The translations under genes and the position numbers were made by a program. Positions 22,901 to 37,900 of a stretch of DNA of 64,000 nt are shown here, piece by piece (position 1 is the stretch's first letter; each line of letters begins with the position of its first letter). The DNA is from Paraescarpia echinospica (lineage: Eukaryota; Annelida; Polychaeta; Sabellida; Siboglinidae): positions 7,157,590-7,221,589 of the forward strand of contig CM034537.1 in assembly GCA_020002185.1 (NCBI GenBank). Reading direction: 5' to 3'. Under the pieces are notes generated by a model that had not been told where the DNA came from, ran no database searches, and worked only from the letters and a program-made list of their open reading frames with translations.

Positions 22901-25900
22901 CCTCCATCGATGAAGTTGGTGATAGCATCTACAGTGACGGCGCCCCCGAATACTAAACACAGATAGGTAAGTCTTCAGTGACATATATTTAAAATGATAT
23001 AAATTTATTTAATATGAACATGTAAATGGTACAGGCATGTGAGAGGAGGCAAGTCATTTCCGAGGAACATTTGCGCACGGCGCAGCAAACTGGGGAAGAA
23101 AGGGGGGGTCTGGATTGGAACTCAGAAATTTTTTTAAAGACATCATTGTTTGTGATACAATCTAGAGTACTTTCACTGTTTTTGTCCAATCCTGTCACTT
23201 CCATTTGATATAAAATCACAAACATAGTGCATAGAAACACTACATTTGGGATTTTATTAATCAAAAATGTAAGCATACAGTTCCCTGCACACAACTGTAA
23301 AAGCACATAATTTTCATATCACACAAAAAACCAGAAGCAGTGTATACTACATTGTAAAAACTACAACATTACACAAGTGGTCAATGTGAAAAAATACACA
23401 AAAATATTTTAAATAACCAAGGTTTATTAAAATGATAATTCTAATGTACAGTACACTGAAATTCACACACAAATGTCCACATCTACTAGTGTTCATTGAA
23501 ACCATAAACTTGTAAACTTTACAAGTGTTCATTGTGGACATGTGACTTCACTTCTTTTTTTGCCTGTGCTTGATCCTGGCTTTCTTTCTTTCTCTTCTCT
23601 GCCTGAGCACGGACAGGGGAGTGGAGGTGGACAGGATTCAGTCTCTTTGGCACTTTGCCTCTTGGGAAACCTGTTCAGCTGCTTTTCTCTTGCTTCTTCA
23701 AATTCAACTCGTCCCCCTCTGTACAACATCCTTCTTGGTGCACGCCATATCCCCTAAAAGTGTTCATATTAACAATGTCGGGTAAATTTAATTGAAATTG
23801 TTATTGAACAGGCGTACTTCATGTTGACACATTATCGCCCATCCAAGAAAACTTACTAAGTTTTGGCATATACTTATTTTTATCCAAAATAATCTATAAA
23901 CCCATCTTGGATACCTTAAAGTTATCGCCAAAACTTATAGTCCGCTTACTATTCGCGTTTACATATCGTTAACGGTGCTGTATTATGCCATGACCCGTAA
24001 CGCCAGCGACGTGAGCATACGCCGGCGCCGTAATGTAAGTCCCATAGGCCATTACAACACCTCGAGTGGCAGGCTAAACGATCTAATATTTATTGAAATT
24101 ACGATCTTAAAACCACTTGACTGCTACATTAATTCCGATGATTCAGTAATTGACTCATACAAGAATGTTTGAAATAAGAGCGGACAACTTACTGTAGACC
24201 GTAGCTCATGCTTCGTTCGACTGAACGCGACTGTGAACTTCGAAAACAACACACAGCCGCACTGATTTGCCGCAAAAACTCATGCACGGATTGTAAGCTG
24301 GGCCACAATTCGCAGTTTCTGGTAATTCAGAATACGGCTTGCTTTTGAAAAAGGATGACGATCAAAAATTTTAAGTTTTTTTGTCGATGTTTGCCAAGGC
24401 ACAACCGTCCATATTAAAAAAACTATTTTTCAGATTTGGACGAATCACAGAAACGGCCAAATCGAGTTCATGAACCGCAGAAATCCACGTTTCTGCGGAA
24501 GAATCTCATGCCTGATGGTACTGTCAGACATCAGTGTGATGATTTGTTACTAATAGTCAGGTTGCTTAGCAATTTGATCGTAACAGACCGGATAAAAGCA
24601 CCCAAATTTGTTTCTGTTTCCTTGAACAGTAAGATTTTGATAGGAGTCAGCAATTTTTTTTATTGAATTGAAAGCCATCAGAGTAGAACATGTCTCTTCG
24701 TACGATCTTGGCGGCATTGGCAAGAACTAGGGAATCACCATAGTAGTCAATGCTTAAGGCCTGCTTCAGCATCTGCTGCATTCCCTGCAAGAAAACCAGA
24801 ATAACATGTTTTCCATCACTCTGTTCTTGGGCTTGAGGAAAGTATTCCTGGATCCAAACCTTGTTCATTTCTTTCTTTATGCCAAGATTGCACAACCGAT
24901 GTTCATACATTTGACGCAACTCTGAAACCTTGAAGTAGAAATTGACCTCTTCTATAGTTTTCTACAAATGTGGCAAGCTCAACAAATGCTCTCGCTTGAT
25001 TCTTCTTCTTGTATCTGTACGGCTAGTACAAGACTCGTGGCTATGCCTCGAGAGGGCCCGGTGTTGATTTCTGAGAGCAGAAAAGCAGGGTAAGTAATAA
25101 TACTGATATTTGGCATCCAGTGCTATAAGGTTCCCCCTTCCATCCTGGCCAGCAGTGATGTGTCCTGTAAGTCTAGGGCCATTATTCTAACAGTTTCGTC
25201 TGCACTAAGTGTCCTGAAAAAAAGGCTGAAATCGTGCAGCTGACCATCCTTTAGGCAAAATATGCAAATGTTCTTATCAAGGGGTTGGCGTTGTCGAAAC
25301 CTTTTTTCGTTTGCAGAGCTATTCTCTTCTGTATCTTCTCTTTCATGCTTCCTCGTAGCTCTTTCCAAGCGGAATGTGCAGAATTTCATGCGACAATATA
25401 TTTGTGCCACTGTGCTCGGTTCTCAACAGTTATGTCATCACTAAAATGACATTCTGAAATGTTATTTCAAATACTTTGGGCATGGGTATCAATAAATGGC
25501 AAGGTAGATTTTGTTATTCACCTGTCTTGTTTAACTTCTTGAGACTGAGTCTGTACTTATTGTATTTATGCATACAGTGCATTATACCATAAAATGTTCC
25601 AATGAAAAATGCAATAGTAATTGCTTCAAATGTCATAGTAATAGGAAGAATTCAGCATGTAATAGTAATATGAAGAAACAAAGTAATAGTAATAGACTAC
25701 ATTGCAATGTAATTGACCCCAGGCCTGTGTACCACAAAAGAAAACATGACATTAATGCCATATGTCACCAGTCCGTCCTTTAAAAACTACTACTTTGTGT
25801 ATCTCAGTGGAATTCTCCTTCAAATTCTTGGAAACTATAAGTATTACGTTTCCGTAGAAACAATGGCGCCAGTTTCACGCCAGCGTAGATGTCCGCGAGT

Positions 25901-28900
25901 GTAAATTCACTCGCCGTGAATGCCTATCATAAAGTCTGGTTTGTCTGATACCAGTATTGTTTTATGAAGATTACATAATTGCATCACGATGTTAAATAAC
26001 CGATGCTGGCGGTAGTCTTCTTGTTTTGCGACTGAACGCCGTTCCACGCTCGACAACGCCACCATTTGTCAGTAACCTGGAGTTGACCCCTGACCAATCA
26101 GGTGCCATCAAAACAGTCTAGCATGTAGGGCCATAGGCCAGTCATAAACACGAAGTTGTTCGACATTTAGTCATTATAAATACAGACTGCAGTGTCTAGT
26201 TAGTGGGTAAACATGGGGATATCTCAAATACAGATGTCTCCGTCAATTTGATCATTTCAGTACTGATCAGCTGTGACCATTGAATATTGCATTCCCAGTG
26301 AATATGAAAGACAATGGACTACCTCACTTCAAGACAAAATTTGAGCAACAAAAATGCATTTTATGAATAGAAATGTTATACATTTTTGGAAAGTATGATA
26401 ATTACAACTGAAGTTACGGCTCGCCAAACATGTGTGGGGGTCGAAGTCTTCAAATACAGAAAACGGCCTTCAAAGTTTAAGCAACACATTTGTTGTGTTT
26501 CAGGTAATGTACCTTAGTTACCGTGGACAAATCTTGCTGAAATTTGGATAACTCGGAGATGATGGCATTCTGAATACTTCTGTTAATATGAAAACAAGGT
26601 GTTTGTATTGGCACGGCACGCACAGCCTCAGGTGCAGGGAACGGGTTCGCTGGACCCTGGCCCAGGCCCATACCCTGGCCCGTACCCTATCCTGCCTGCT
26701 CAAATGCAGCCGCAGTAGTTTCTCGTTGTGGCTCCTGTTCACCAGACGGTCCAACAACCGGATAAATCTCCGGCGACGCCCAGACTCCTACTAACCAGGC
26801 GGTCCTGTAATAGAGGCAACCTCCTCAGCTGGGCTTGTACAGAGCACGTCTTCGAAGCGATGCTGAACGCCATTGTTGCTTTGTTATAACCAACTATCTG
26901 GTCACAAGTGACAGCGCTGACGCGGTGAAAATACACAGTACGCCTGCGTGCATAGAGAATTATTCAAATTATCTCTTCACTGAACCAATGCGTGAAACCG
27001 CTTGGGTCAAGTGGTTACTGTTGCAACCATGTGATCCGAACTTGTTTACACATCTGGCATTAGTGGGGGTGTGTTCCTTGCCTTCTGTATGTCAGTTTGC
27101 AATTATTAGCATATATGTGCCCATATTTGGAAAGACGACGTGTCAAACTTCGCGGGGATATCCGATTTGTTAGGGATCATCCCGTAAATGGTGGCAAAGA
27201 ATGCGTGCAATTTGCGGCATTTTTGACTTTGTTTTACAGAAACCAAGCGGGAGACTTCGCACAGCTCCTCAGAAATGACATTAAAATACATAAAACATAA
27301 TTAATTAGAGAGTAGCAGTGGTGGCAACCGATAAAATTAATATTAAGGAATCATTTTAAGGAAAAGTCTCAAAATCTGTAGATTCGCAATTTTTTTTACA
27401 TAAACAGCATTTACGGAAAATCAGTTTTACCGACAGCTGGCTCATTTCGTTAAGATGGGTCACATATATTTAACACAAACTACTCAAATTGATCATGTCA
27501 CAGGAGTGTAGTATGATACAGTATACGATATTAAGTGCACTTTGTGGAGTATAAAAAAGTGAAAACAAGTTATTTACATGTATTATATACATATAAGACA
27601 AATGGTTTATTTGTACATCTGCTAACACGTCCATCGGTACTGGACTGATTCCAATCAGACTTTGCATGTTGACTCAATGCAATTAGAGGAAGGCATCAAT
27701 GCCAAACAAATACAATTTAGCTAATTAACATCGTCCAGCAAGGATAACGTACTATGCAGCTCGTTCCCCGGGTTGACACCATCACAATCATCATCACTGA
27801 CATTCAAGCAATGATCAAAAATACTCCCACTGTCACCTTCGTCTATGACTCTGTCGCTAAGTTCGATGTCATCATCATCGTGTCGATCGTCAACATCCGA
27901 CAAAGATTATTCGCTACAACTATCAAATAAGCTTTCCAAAACATACAGTGGTAAATCGCTAGTTGAAGCAATGCCGTCCGCAATTGTGGCCACAGCAGAT
28001 TGTTATAATCCATCATTAAAAACCGCAAAAATCTCTGTAAAGTATTATTGAGTGATAATCTACGATGACCACTGCTAAATAGGTAATTTATTCGCCATCA
28101 CAACCGTACGCAAGTGGCTCCACGATAATTATGAGTAAAAACGATCTGAATAGCGGACATCGTCAAGGCCGCCACAATTTATGCAAAAACCGCCTATCTG
28201 GTGACATGTCTGTTATAAATGACAACTTAATGCAATTTTTTTACTGCAATAGTTACGAAGCTATAACTTGGCATGCAAGCTGACCTTACATGTGCACCAA
28301 AGTGATCAGGATTGATTTACGAACGGTGAAGGGGCTGTGCCAAAGATACACTTTAAGTTTTGGCTGTCTTTCAATATTGTTGTAACATTTTTATGAAGGT
28401 CTAGTAGCATGCTTAATATGCATTTCTTCACAAATTAATCATATTGGTCAATAGATGTTCTGCTGCGATAGGCGCAGTAGAACATGTGACATGGAAATTA
28501 CCGAGCTAGTCCACCACCTGATTAATAATATATTAAACATGCTTTAATCCACACATTAATCATATTGGTCAATAGAGGAAACCAAGACTAAATCTGTTTC
28601 CAGCACATATCAAACATATATACAGACCTGCCTACCCCAAAAACTTCCTTTAATAATCCATCTTCCCATTTACACTGATTTTCAGGAATATAGGCTTGCT
28701 GTCAGTAATAGTTCAGAACCGTGTCAGATATTGTCACGAAAAGAACACCACTGTCAATAATACTGTGACTATGACGATAGTTGCACCCAAAACATAATTG
28801 TCTCTAATAAATTATGAGGTGTTTTGAAGCGTTCAGTTAACAAGGTAAGGTAGATGTTCATAACCAGCATGGATGGAAATCAAACGTGAAGAAAAAATAA

Positions 28901-31900
28901 CTGTAATGTAAATGAGTCTAAACACATTGTAACTCTGATTTTATGTAAATTTCAAAAACAGCATGCTGACTACAAAAACTTGACAAATTATAACAATGCA
29001 TCACGTTATTGTCTATGTGTGGTGTCATTAGGATTAATATTAGTAGCCGGTATACCTAGGGCCAGGCTATAGACTATACAGTATAGTAGCTTGACTAGAT
29101 CAAAGACAAAGTCATGCCGGGGGACGGCAAAACTATTACGTTACGTTAGTCATCAACATCATCTAGACTCTAGTCTACTCAACTCTAGTATATAAGCCTA
29201 TCCCTGTATTATAGGCTGTAAATGATAGACTAAACTCAATAATTACACTAACTTAGTCTTAGTACAGTCAGTTGGCCTAACAATACAATACAATACATAC
29301 CCACTACTCTGTCACTAGTACTAGTCTAACGACGTAGTCAGTACCAGTGACCACGTGAAATAGGAAAATAAATTTTGCATATCCGGCAGTATGTAAAGCC
29401 GACCTCCTTCTTTAAACTTAAACCTACAAGTGGCCACTGGGCCGAATTCGGCCCGTGCAATCAGTGCAAAACTGCCCCCGGCCGATTTTCGGCCCGATTC
29501 AGTATCACTCTTTTCAACAAAGTTTCCGTCACTAGCAACTGACAGGGGAACGCGAGGTATCATTGGAAACCTGTATTATTCTTCTTCCTGTGGCATTTTT
29601 ATCAATGAGTTGTATCGCGTCATGATTCAGTAATAGCAAATCACAACCAAGCTTTAAAATGTCGTAGTAGTAGATGCCCAAATATGGCCGATTTTACTAC
29701 GCTCTGCGTCAGGATTTTACATTCCCATTTCATATGGTCTAAACAGGGAAATAGGGTACCGATGGAAAGCCCAACGATTGGTCTATCCAAATAAATGTAC
29801 ATCAACGGTCAGCGCATGGTTCTAAAATGTCTTCTTGTTGACGCTGGTTTCATTCCATCACGACGAAAGTCCGCCATGTTTTTTGTCTCGCTTCGATTAT
29901 ATAAGTTGAATTATTTCAAATGTCCACGGCAATATGTCAGCAAAATACATGACAGTATTTGTGGATCAAGTTATTATACTAGCTCAGTTACACAGACTTT
30001 GGGGGCTGTTTTGAAGTGGATATTATGCAAATTGTTGGCGAGCCGGACATCGCTGTCTTGCACCCGGACATGGGCCGATTCGGCGGGCCTACTCGGTCCG
30101 CCAGCGAAGGATACGATGCATTCAGAATTAAAATACAACATGTCCTATAACCTGATGACATATATATGTGTGTAATTAGGAACTGTAGGTATTACTTACT
30201 TTATTGATATGTAAGGAAATTGATAACAGATACATCATGTTATCGGACAGGTGCACCACGGCGCGCAACGGTAGGCTTACGAGGCCTATTGCAGTATTGG
30301 TTGTATTTGAACGTTCTACGAAAAATACAATAAAATGAAAAGTTCTGAATATATTTGAGTCTAGTTTTCATTACCACGCAGCTGAAATGTACAGCTACAT
30401 TTGTCACACTGCATGCATGAACATACAACCGCACAATATTTATTTTGTCACTGGGCAAACTTGGGTTTCAACTTTACCCTCATTCTGACGTTCATGAAGA
30501 ATAGTCTAAATTTTACATGGGTCTACCTAAAAAAAACTTCTGAGTATATTTCATAATTTTTTTCTGTACTCATTAGCTTATATACATGGCTACATTTCTC
30601 TAATTGGACATTGACACATACAACCACTCGGAAATTAGCTAGTAGTAGGGTAAACAAAATATTTTTTTTCATTTATTTTATATAAACTTTAAACAGTTAT
30701 ATCTTCATGATTATTTGATGTTATGCAAATATCATCACTGCATTCTAATAAAGGGTCTTTTTGCCAACAAAATGATAGCTCAATCATATTTTTGTGATAC
30801 GTATTAGTGAGTTGTGATTTTTTAAAAGCACCCCTACAAATAGCTCCAAATTGGGTACACCGTGGAAGTGTACCATTGGTCACCTGCAGGGTTAACAATA
30901 CGGGCCATGTCTGCGAGCATGCTGTTATAAACATTTGCAGTACACGTTTCTTCTTGGCTGGTAGTGGTGCCGTTTCGATCCCCGGCATCATTTCGTGCCG
31001 CGTGAGTCGTGACTTCGTTTTGTTTGAGCGCCATGAGCGCGGAAATGCGAATTTGTAGTAATGCTGTTTCCTATTGGTCATATTACGACCAGAAGCAGCG
31101 AATGAAAAACCATGTCACAACAAGCAGCGTATATATGTTGCCACCTGTTGAATAAAGTGAAGCTAAATTTGAGGAGTATGGAAGTGATTGACACTCATTG
31201 TGACAACGAAAGAATCCGTAATATTTTCATCCCTCGCCGTAATACCATAATTTGAGGTGTATTTCTGGAATGATTCCGGACAATCCGGAATGGTAGGCAG
31301 GTCTGTATCTAGTAATACAATAATAACAAGAACACAGGGTTGTGGGTGAAAACGAAGATCGCCAAGCATTTTTTATTATGTGACCACATGTCACATAATT
31401 ACCCATAGCAAACATTATGCAACTATACATAAATGCGATCTCCCCCTAAACTACTACTAAGCTAACTACAAACGCTAACTAAATTACATATATATCACAT
31501 ACACATGACAAGCACTGGTAAACCAGCAGAGATGGTGGGTGGGAGTTTTGAAAAACTTGTCTGAATGAAACGCGACTTGCTCGTGCCGCTGCGCGATACA
31601 AAGTGCGACATTCGCGCCAAATTAACTGCTGCTACAACAGGCTGTCTGCGATAGGCACAGAACAGGTGACATGGAAATTACCGAGCTAGTCCACCACCTG
31701 ATTAATAATATATTAAACATGTTTTAATCCACACATTAATCATATTGGTCAATAGAGGAAACCAAGACTAAGTCTGTTTCCAGCACATATCAAACATATA
31801 TAGTAATACAATAATAACAACAAACCCCTCTGAATGTCAATATTTGTGCTTATAAACATTCACATTTTTCTTTCAGGGTATTTGAAATGAAATAAAATGC

Positions 31901-34900
31901 CAAAGTTGTGTTAGGTCAAAAATGACATTTTTAAAACAAAATGCTTGCCCGATCCTATAAATGTATAATCAAGTTTGATTCAAATGAACTACACGTAGTT
32001 CTCTTTTGATCTGCATATATTACGAGTCTACAGTGTAAACAAATATATCCGACTGAAAAATATTGACCCACTGACATGTTGGCATGTTGGTTCAATTGGT
32101 CTATGGTTATTTTTCCTATGAAAGTCCCTGCAGTATACACCATTATAAATACTTCTTTACAAGCTGCTGTTTTATAACCTACCTTTCACTGACGGCGAGA
32201 ACAGGATGACGTGTTCATACAGGAATTCTCCATATTTCATCAATGCCAGTGAACTGTCGTCAGCTTTCTTAAACGTAATGTCAAATCCTCGTGCTAAAAA
32301 AGAATGTGTCACAGTTACATAAGATGAAACAAATTTAAGATATTATGTTTTACCAATAAATAGAATAATCCGCCAAACAATATATTTCATACAATGACTG
32401 CCTAGTAAAGTGTAAACAAACACACCTACTACAGTGTTATCAAATTCACCTGTCACAGCAAATAATAAAACTATGCTCACGATTGTTTTCAGTAAAACAT
32501 TGATATTTTGCAAAAGAAAACAGTTGTAAAATACAAGTTATTTCAACACAAATTAATAATATTACATGTATACATATTGTATCATAGTATAATAAATTAC
32601 CTATAAACATTTTACTGATATTAAAATGCAGCTACTTATATTGGAAAATAACGCAAATAATGTTGTAATGTGTACAAGGTTGTGCCGCAACCATGCATTA
32701 CTGTGCCGCGCACTTGGAAGGAACGAGCAATAAGCAGCACGTGGATTCAGATTCATGCCTGGGATGATTTGGAATGATGGAACACATCAATGTGTCAAAT
32801 TTAGGCAAGCATACAGTAATAATGGCAAAACTGAGGTGGGTCTGGATTCTATTTCTCCACAAGTACCTGATTCAGCAATGTGATTGGTCATAACAATTTC
32901 TAGCACTTGTCTAGTATTTAGGCCCACCTCGATTTTGTCATATAACTACGCTTTTGCCTAAATTTTATATCTCAGCACGGTAGTTCCATCTTTCCACATA
33001 ATCCCAGTCATATTTATATTACGAAAATATTGCATCATATTGCACTTTTGAGGCCGAAAAAGCAACCCAGGTTTATACAGCCACACATTTTGTTATATAT
33101 CAATATTAATTCAGTGGGCCCAAAAGTATATAGCACTCCAGTTTGTATCAACCTGCACATTTATATCACCTGCGTTCGAAATAAGCGCTTGTCCAGGACA
33201 AGTTATTTGTTGTCCGGACTAGTAGAATGATCTGCATGGTTGTCCCGTGGACAAGTCAAAAATGATGTGTGCAAAATTATAACTTTCTAATTTGTGGAAA
33301 TTCTAGTGAAATATGGTTCGCCAGCAATCATGCACGTTGCAATTTCATTAGCGTGTTGGCATATTGTTTTTCCGCCGCCATCCTGTGTTGCACATTAGTT
33401 TTCCGGGAAGCATTGTGTGTCCATTAACTTCGTCATGTGCAGCGATCTAGCTCTGCCGTTCTCGTAGGAAAAGCTAGTTCAGTTTTACCGACGGTCAACT
33501 TGATTCAACACATGGATCACATTTTATAATCTTAATAAATAGTACAATCGAGTATCACTACCTTTTATTAGAATAATTTTGTAGTAGGCCAGTTAACAAA
33601 TACGGAGTCAGCAGTCTTCGACTTCGCGAAGTCACCAAACTTTGGTTCAGCAGATCGACAAGATATTTTCAGTGCCGGATGAATTTTCAGCTCTCCAGTA
33701 AACTTATGGTGGTGGTTAGTGAACGGAATGTTAATGAACAACTCAAGAAGTGTTGTCATGTCTTCATCACATTTATTTTACCACAAATCGTGAGTTAAGG
33801 GACACTGCTGACTTTTTGTGAATGTGGAAAACGGACAGAATTAGCATCTGTCGGACGAACATTCCCTGATTGCAGACCCTACAGAATCGATGTTTTAAAC
33901 ATGATTTAAAAACTTAATAAACATAAATTACAATTTATATATGCAATATTAAGACAAAATAACGGATGCATGACAGGATGTAAACAACTCAAATCCAAAT
34001 TAATTTAAGCAAGACGCGCAGCCACCAGGGCCGGCGACAGCAACGTTATGACGTCATTCAATCGATACATTATAACTATAAGATGGTCACTTATAAATTT
34101 AATTTAGGTACACTTAAAATTGTTTAAATATTACTGACATAATATTAGTTAAAGTGATCTAATAAGACTAACAAAGATGTGAATTCATTTGCTGGTGATC
34201 AAATGAAATTTATCTTCAGATTGTAAAATATAGATATTTGCACACACTGAAGTACGTACAGGTTGAATAAAACAATATTACATTAGTTTTGTTTATGTAA
34301 AAAAATTGTGCTTCCTGGCTTTGCATTGGTTGTACTCCAGGTGGAGGGGTGGGATTTTCAACAACAAACTGACGCAACTGTCTGACAGTGCATTTTATTT
34401 GTTGGTAGCAGTTTCTTGCAACATTATGAAAAATTGCAAGGGAAATATTCCCAACTGTTGTCTCATCCCTATCATAATCAGTGTACTATTTATATTGTCG
34501 GTATTAGTACACATTTCCACTTCCTCGGCATCTCTAAAAGTATTTGTTGAAACATCATATATGATACATCTCCTTTTAATATTTGTGATGAGAAACATTG
34601 TTAATCACTTACTGGCCTGGGAAATATTTGCAATTAAACAAGTATTTCAAAAACATACATTTGAGAACAGATTGTGCCCAACAGCAGGAGGATTGTATTT
34701 TGGCGGACAAGTAGATTTCAAAACTTGTCTGGCGGACAAGTGAAACTTTTGGCTTATTTCTATAGCTGATCACTTTTTTTACGCACAATGCGCGTAACCC
34801 ACAGCCGCAGCGGAGCAGATCAGAGCGCTATATGGGCTTCGGTATGGGCTTCGGTATGGGCCTCAGCGGTGGCATAGAACACCATATTTTATTCGTATTT

Positions 34901-37900
34901 TTAACATTACATGAAGTTTTAGACAAACATTTAGGCTTAGTTATAATATATAACAGTGACATCGAGGTGAGCTTGGTTTCTACACACATTACTTAACAAG
35001 ATTCCCATTCAAAGCTACAGATGGCATATGCCTTTATGGACTAGGAAACTAGGCTTATCGATAGTCCAAAGATTTACACACGTGTGTAACCAGACCGTAC
35101 CAGATATTTATCAATTCTATTTCTAACATATTCAGTTTTTATTCACGCTGCTAGAATTAACACAATCAACTTGCTAGATCGATTCAAAGTATCGTATTTG
35201 TATAGTAATATATGTAATTTATGAAGATTTGGCTATGCCTAGCTGCAAACACAATCTTGTTATGTTAGAATTAACATATAATTGATGATAATAATCAATC
35301 TTGTTTTGCATTAAAGAAATGGTAGAGTGACAATGTATATCAACTCGATGAAAAGGGTGAGAATTTTGCTAGCAGTTTTTTACAATGGACATGTTTAAAT
35401 TATAAAGCTTATGATTAATCGTAGTGATTCCTGGATGCAGGATTCCATTTCCATTCACGTGTAGGAGAATGAATGTCCTAATAGCACCGTGTCTGTGTAC
35501 AGATCGGTGACTAAAAGGAGCACGACCACGAATGACTACGCACGACCAAAATGTATGTAGTGTTGGTAACCAAGCATGCTGTTGGTGGCACGTAGGAGGT
35601 ATGTGTGTGCAGCTTGCCAAATTTCAGATATGTCCTTCACATTGGAGTAACTCGCCGGTTCAATTCGCCAGGTGGTGCTATTGTGCCAAGACTAAATGCC
35701 CGTCCGGAAGATCGGATAAAATGCAGTGTTTCCCCTGGTATATAACAAGCAAGGCGGACCACCTCGCTGTTTTTCTATGACGTCTCGCCCAAAATATGCC
35801 GCCTCATACGCCCATTTTTTTCCGCTCTTTCGCGATATATTCAGCGTCAGCAAGCAGCACAAAATGACATCACAAAGTCACTCATATTCCTCCAAAATCA
35901 CAGATTTGTAGCAACATCGTTTATTCGTCTTAACGTTGCTCAGAGCAGTTAGGATTTAACTCCATTGGACAACATGAAATATATCACTTGTCAGTTGTCC
36001 AATCACGGAATATTCCTGCGGGATCCCCGGTGTCTCCAACAGTGACACCTTGCGGAGTTTCGACATACAAGAAATCTAGACATTCATGTAAAATGGCGCC
36101 CAAACGGTAACTTGCGTTTTGGTTTATGACGGTGGTGAGAGTGAAAACCTTGCAGGCGGATGGCACTATGTCATTTGTCGGCACTTGTGTCGAATCCGGA
36201 CTCTTTTGAAGCCCAAATAGCGACCCGGTTTGCACTAGTCTGTGCCGCTGCGTGGCCGTGCGTTACCGCACAGCGCGCGTAAATTGAGAGATATACAGTA
36301 GCGTATGTTTATACAAACCGGGGTGTTATTTACGCCTCAAATGGACATGAGGTATCAAAGTGGGTCCGGATTCGACGCAAATGCCCACAAGTCTATTCAA
36401 CTAATAACATGTTCTATGTGGTTTTGTTTGAGCAAAATAAGGAATGTGATTTGTAAGATATCTTTATGCTAAATATATAATACATATTCCGACAAAGTTG
36501 TGCAAACAAACTTTTGGGAAAGTTGGTTTTAGTGAAATACTTACGAATATAAATCACTGAAGTTCACATCTCATAAAAAAATGCCTACTACCCAAAACCG
36601 TGCATACTAACGGGTTATCAATAACTTGGGTTAGACAATGATATGTTTGCACAGCAATTGGATATACTAAACAACTTATACTGTTTTATAAAAAGGACAC
36701 AATTTGAGAAACGTTCTTGCGATTAATAGAAACATACTTTTGTGGCATTCCAGAAATGACTGTTTAATTAATTGTATAGCATTCTAGCAACAAATAAAAT
36801 ATAATCTTTTGAACATAAACCACCAATTTACCATAATATTACAGGCCTTGACATTAAGGTTTTGAATCCACTGGCCCAGGGGGCCAGTAGATTAAAAAAG
36901 TTACTGACCCGCCTGTGAAAGTTACTGGCCCGGATTTTGTGTCACCGTCAAAAATACACTGATACTGAGGTGCAAAACATTATTAGTCTTTTTTATTATT
37001 TTACCAACAAAGTTGTTAGAAGTTACTATACACATATTGATTGTTTAAAGTGAGATGTCCAAAGCTAACAATATTGTAATATTGTTCAAGTGTGTACTCA
37101 GATGCATATATACAGTATTTGCCCAGTTTAAATAAAGTGTGGCCAGTGTGACAACAGCTAGTTAGTCGGTAGTTGAGTTGACACTGCTTTCATGTACATA
37201 TCATTCAAGGCATTAGACTATTTCACGGTTCATTCGCTAGTTGGCACCACCCAAAATAGGTGGCATTCACCTTGCCCTAGCTTACGCAGCATTACATTTG
37301 ATTTCTGTCACTTTAGCCACTAGTTAAATTTGGATTTAAGCTGTATTGTTTTCATATATCTAGAGAAGAAAAAGCGTGCATAATTCTAAAGTCGAGGCAG
37401 CTTCCAACCACCGTACAAAGTGTGTCCAAGGGACGCGGCGGGACTTAAAACCTCGTCATAAAAACCTGCGGTGCCAGTGGTTAGAAATTTATTCAATGGT
37501 TTTGCATGCCGTCGTCCGCATGATATGTGTTGGAGTTTGGACTCATTACTGATCAACATTATGATCTGTGTTATGTTTACAATGTCCTATAACTGAGTCG
37601 GGTCTAAGAATTATGGCAAACTGCATCTGATAACCGATGCGGTCGTGCCGTGACCGCCGCTTCGTCTCGGTGGCGTTCGAGAACCGGAAACCAGTGGCCC
37701 GCAAAAATAAGAACTGGTGGCCCGAAAGCTTCAAAAAAGGCACCAGGCCATCGGGCCAGTGTTAATGTTGAGGCCTGTATTATGATATTAAAATCATTTA
37801 AAGGTGATGATGATGAGAGTCTTCAGATGATACCACTGGATGCTTCCCAGAGAAGTCGAGATGGTGTTTGACTGAACAGGTCTGCCAGGGAGTAAAGTGC

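Noticed and set aside
28463..31802. An LTR retrotransposon with 160-bp LTRs
   Set aside because: The direct repeats lack TG...CA ends, primer site and gag-pol. The sequence between is explained by an insertion with its own inverted ends plus a diverged flank.
34306..34743. A 145-codon hydrophobic plus frame that could be a membrane protein
   Set aside because: AT-rich composition yields Ile/Leu/Phe runs; there is no recognisable family, and the frame runs into the terminal motifs of a transposon-like element.
35984..36235. An 83-codon minus frame with protein-like texture
   Set aside because: Its start overlaps a repeat block that recurs inverted at 36358 and in related form at 32840, so a transposon origin is more likely than a host exon.
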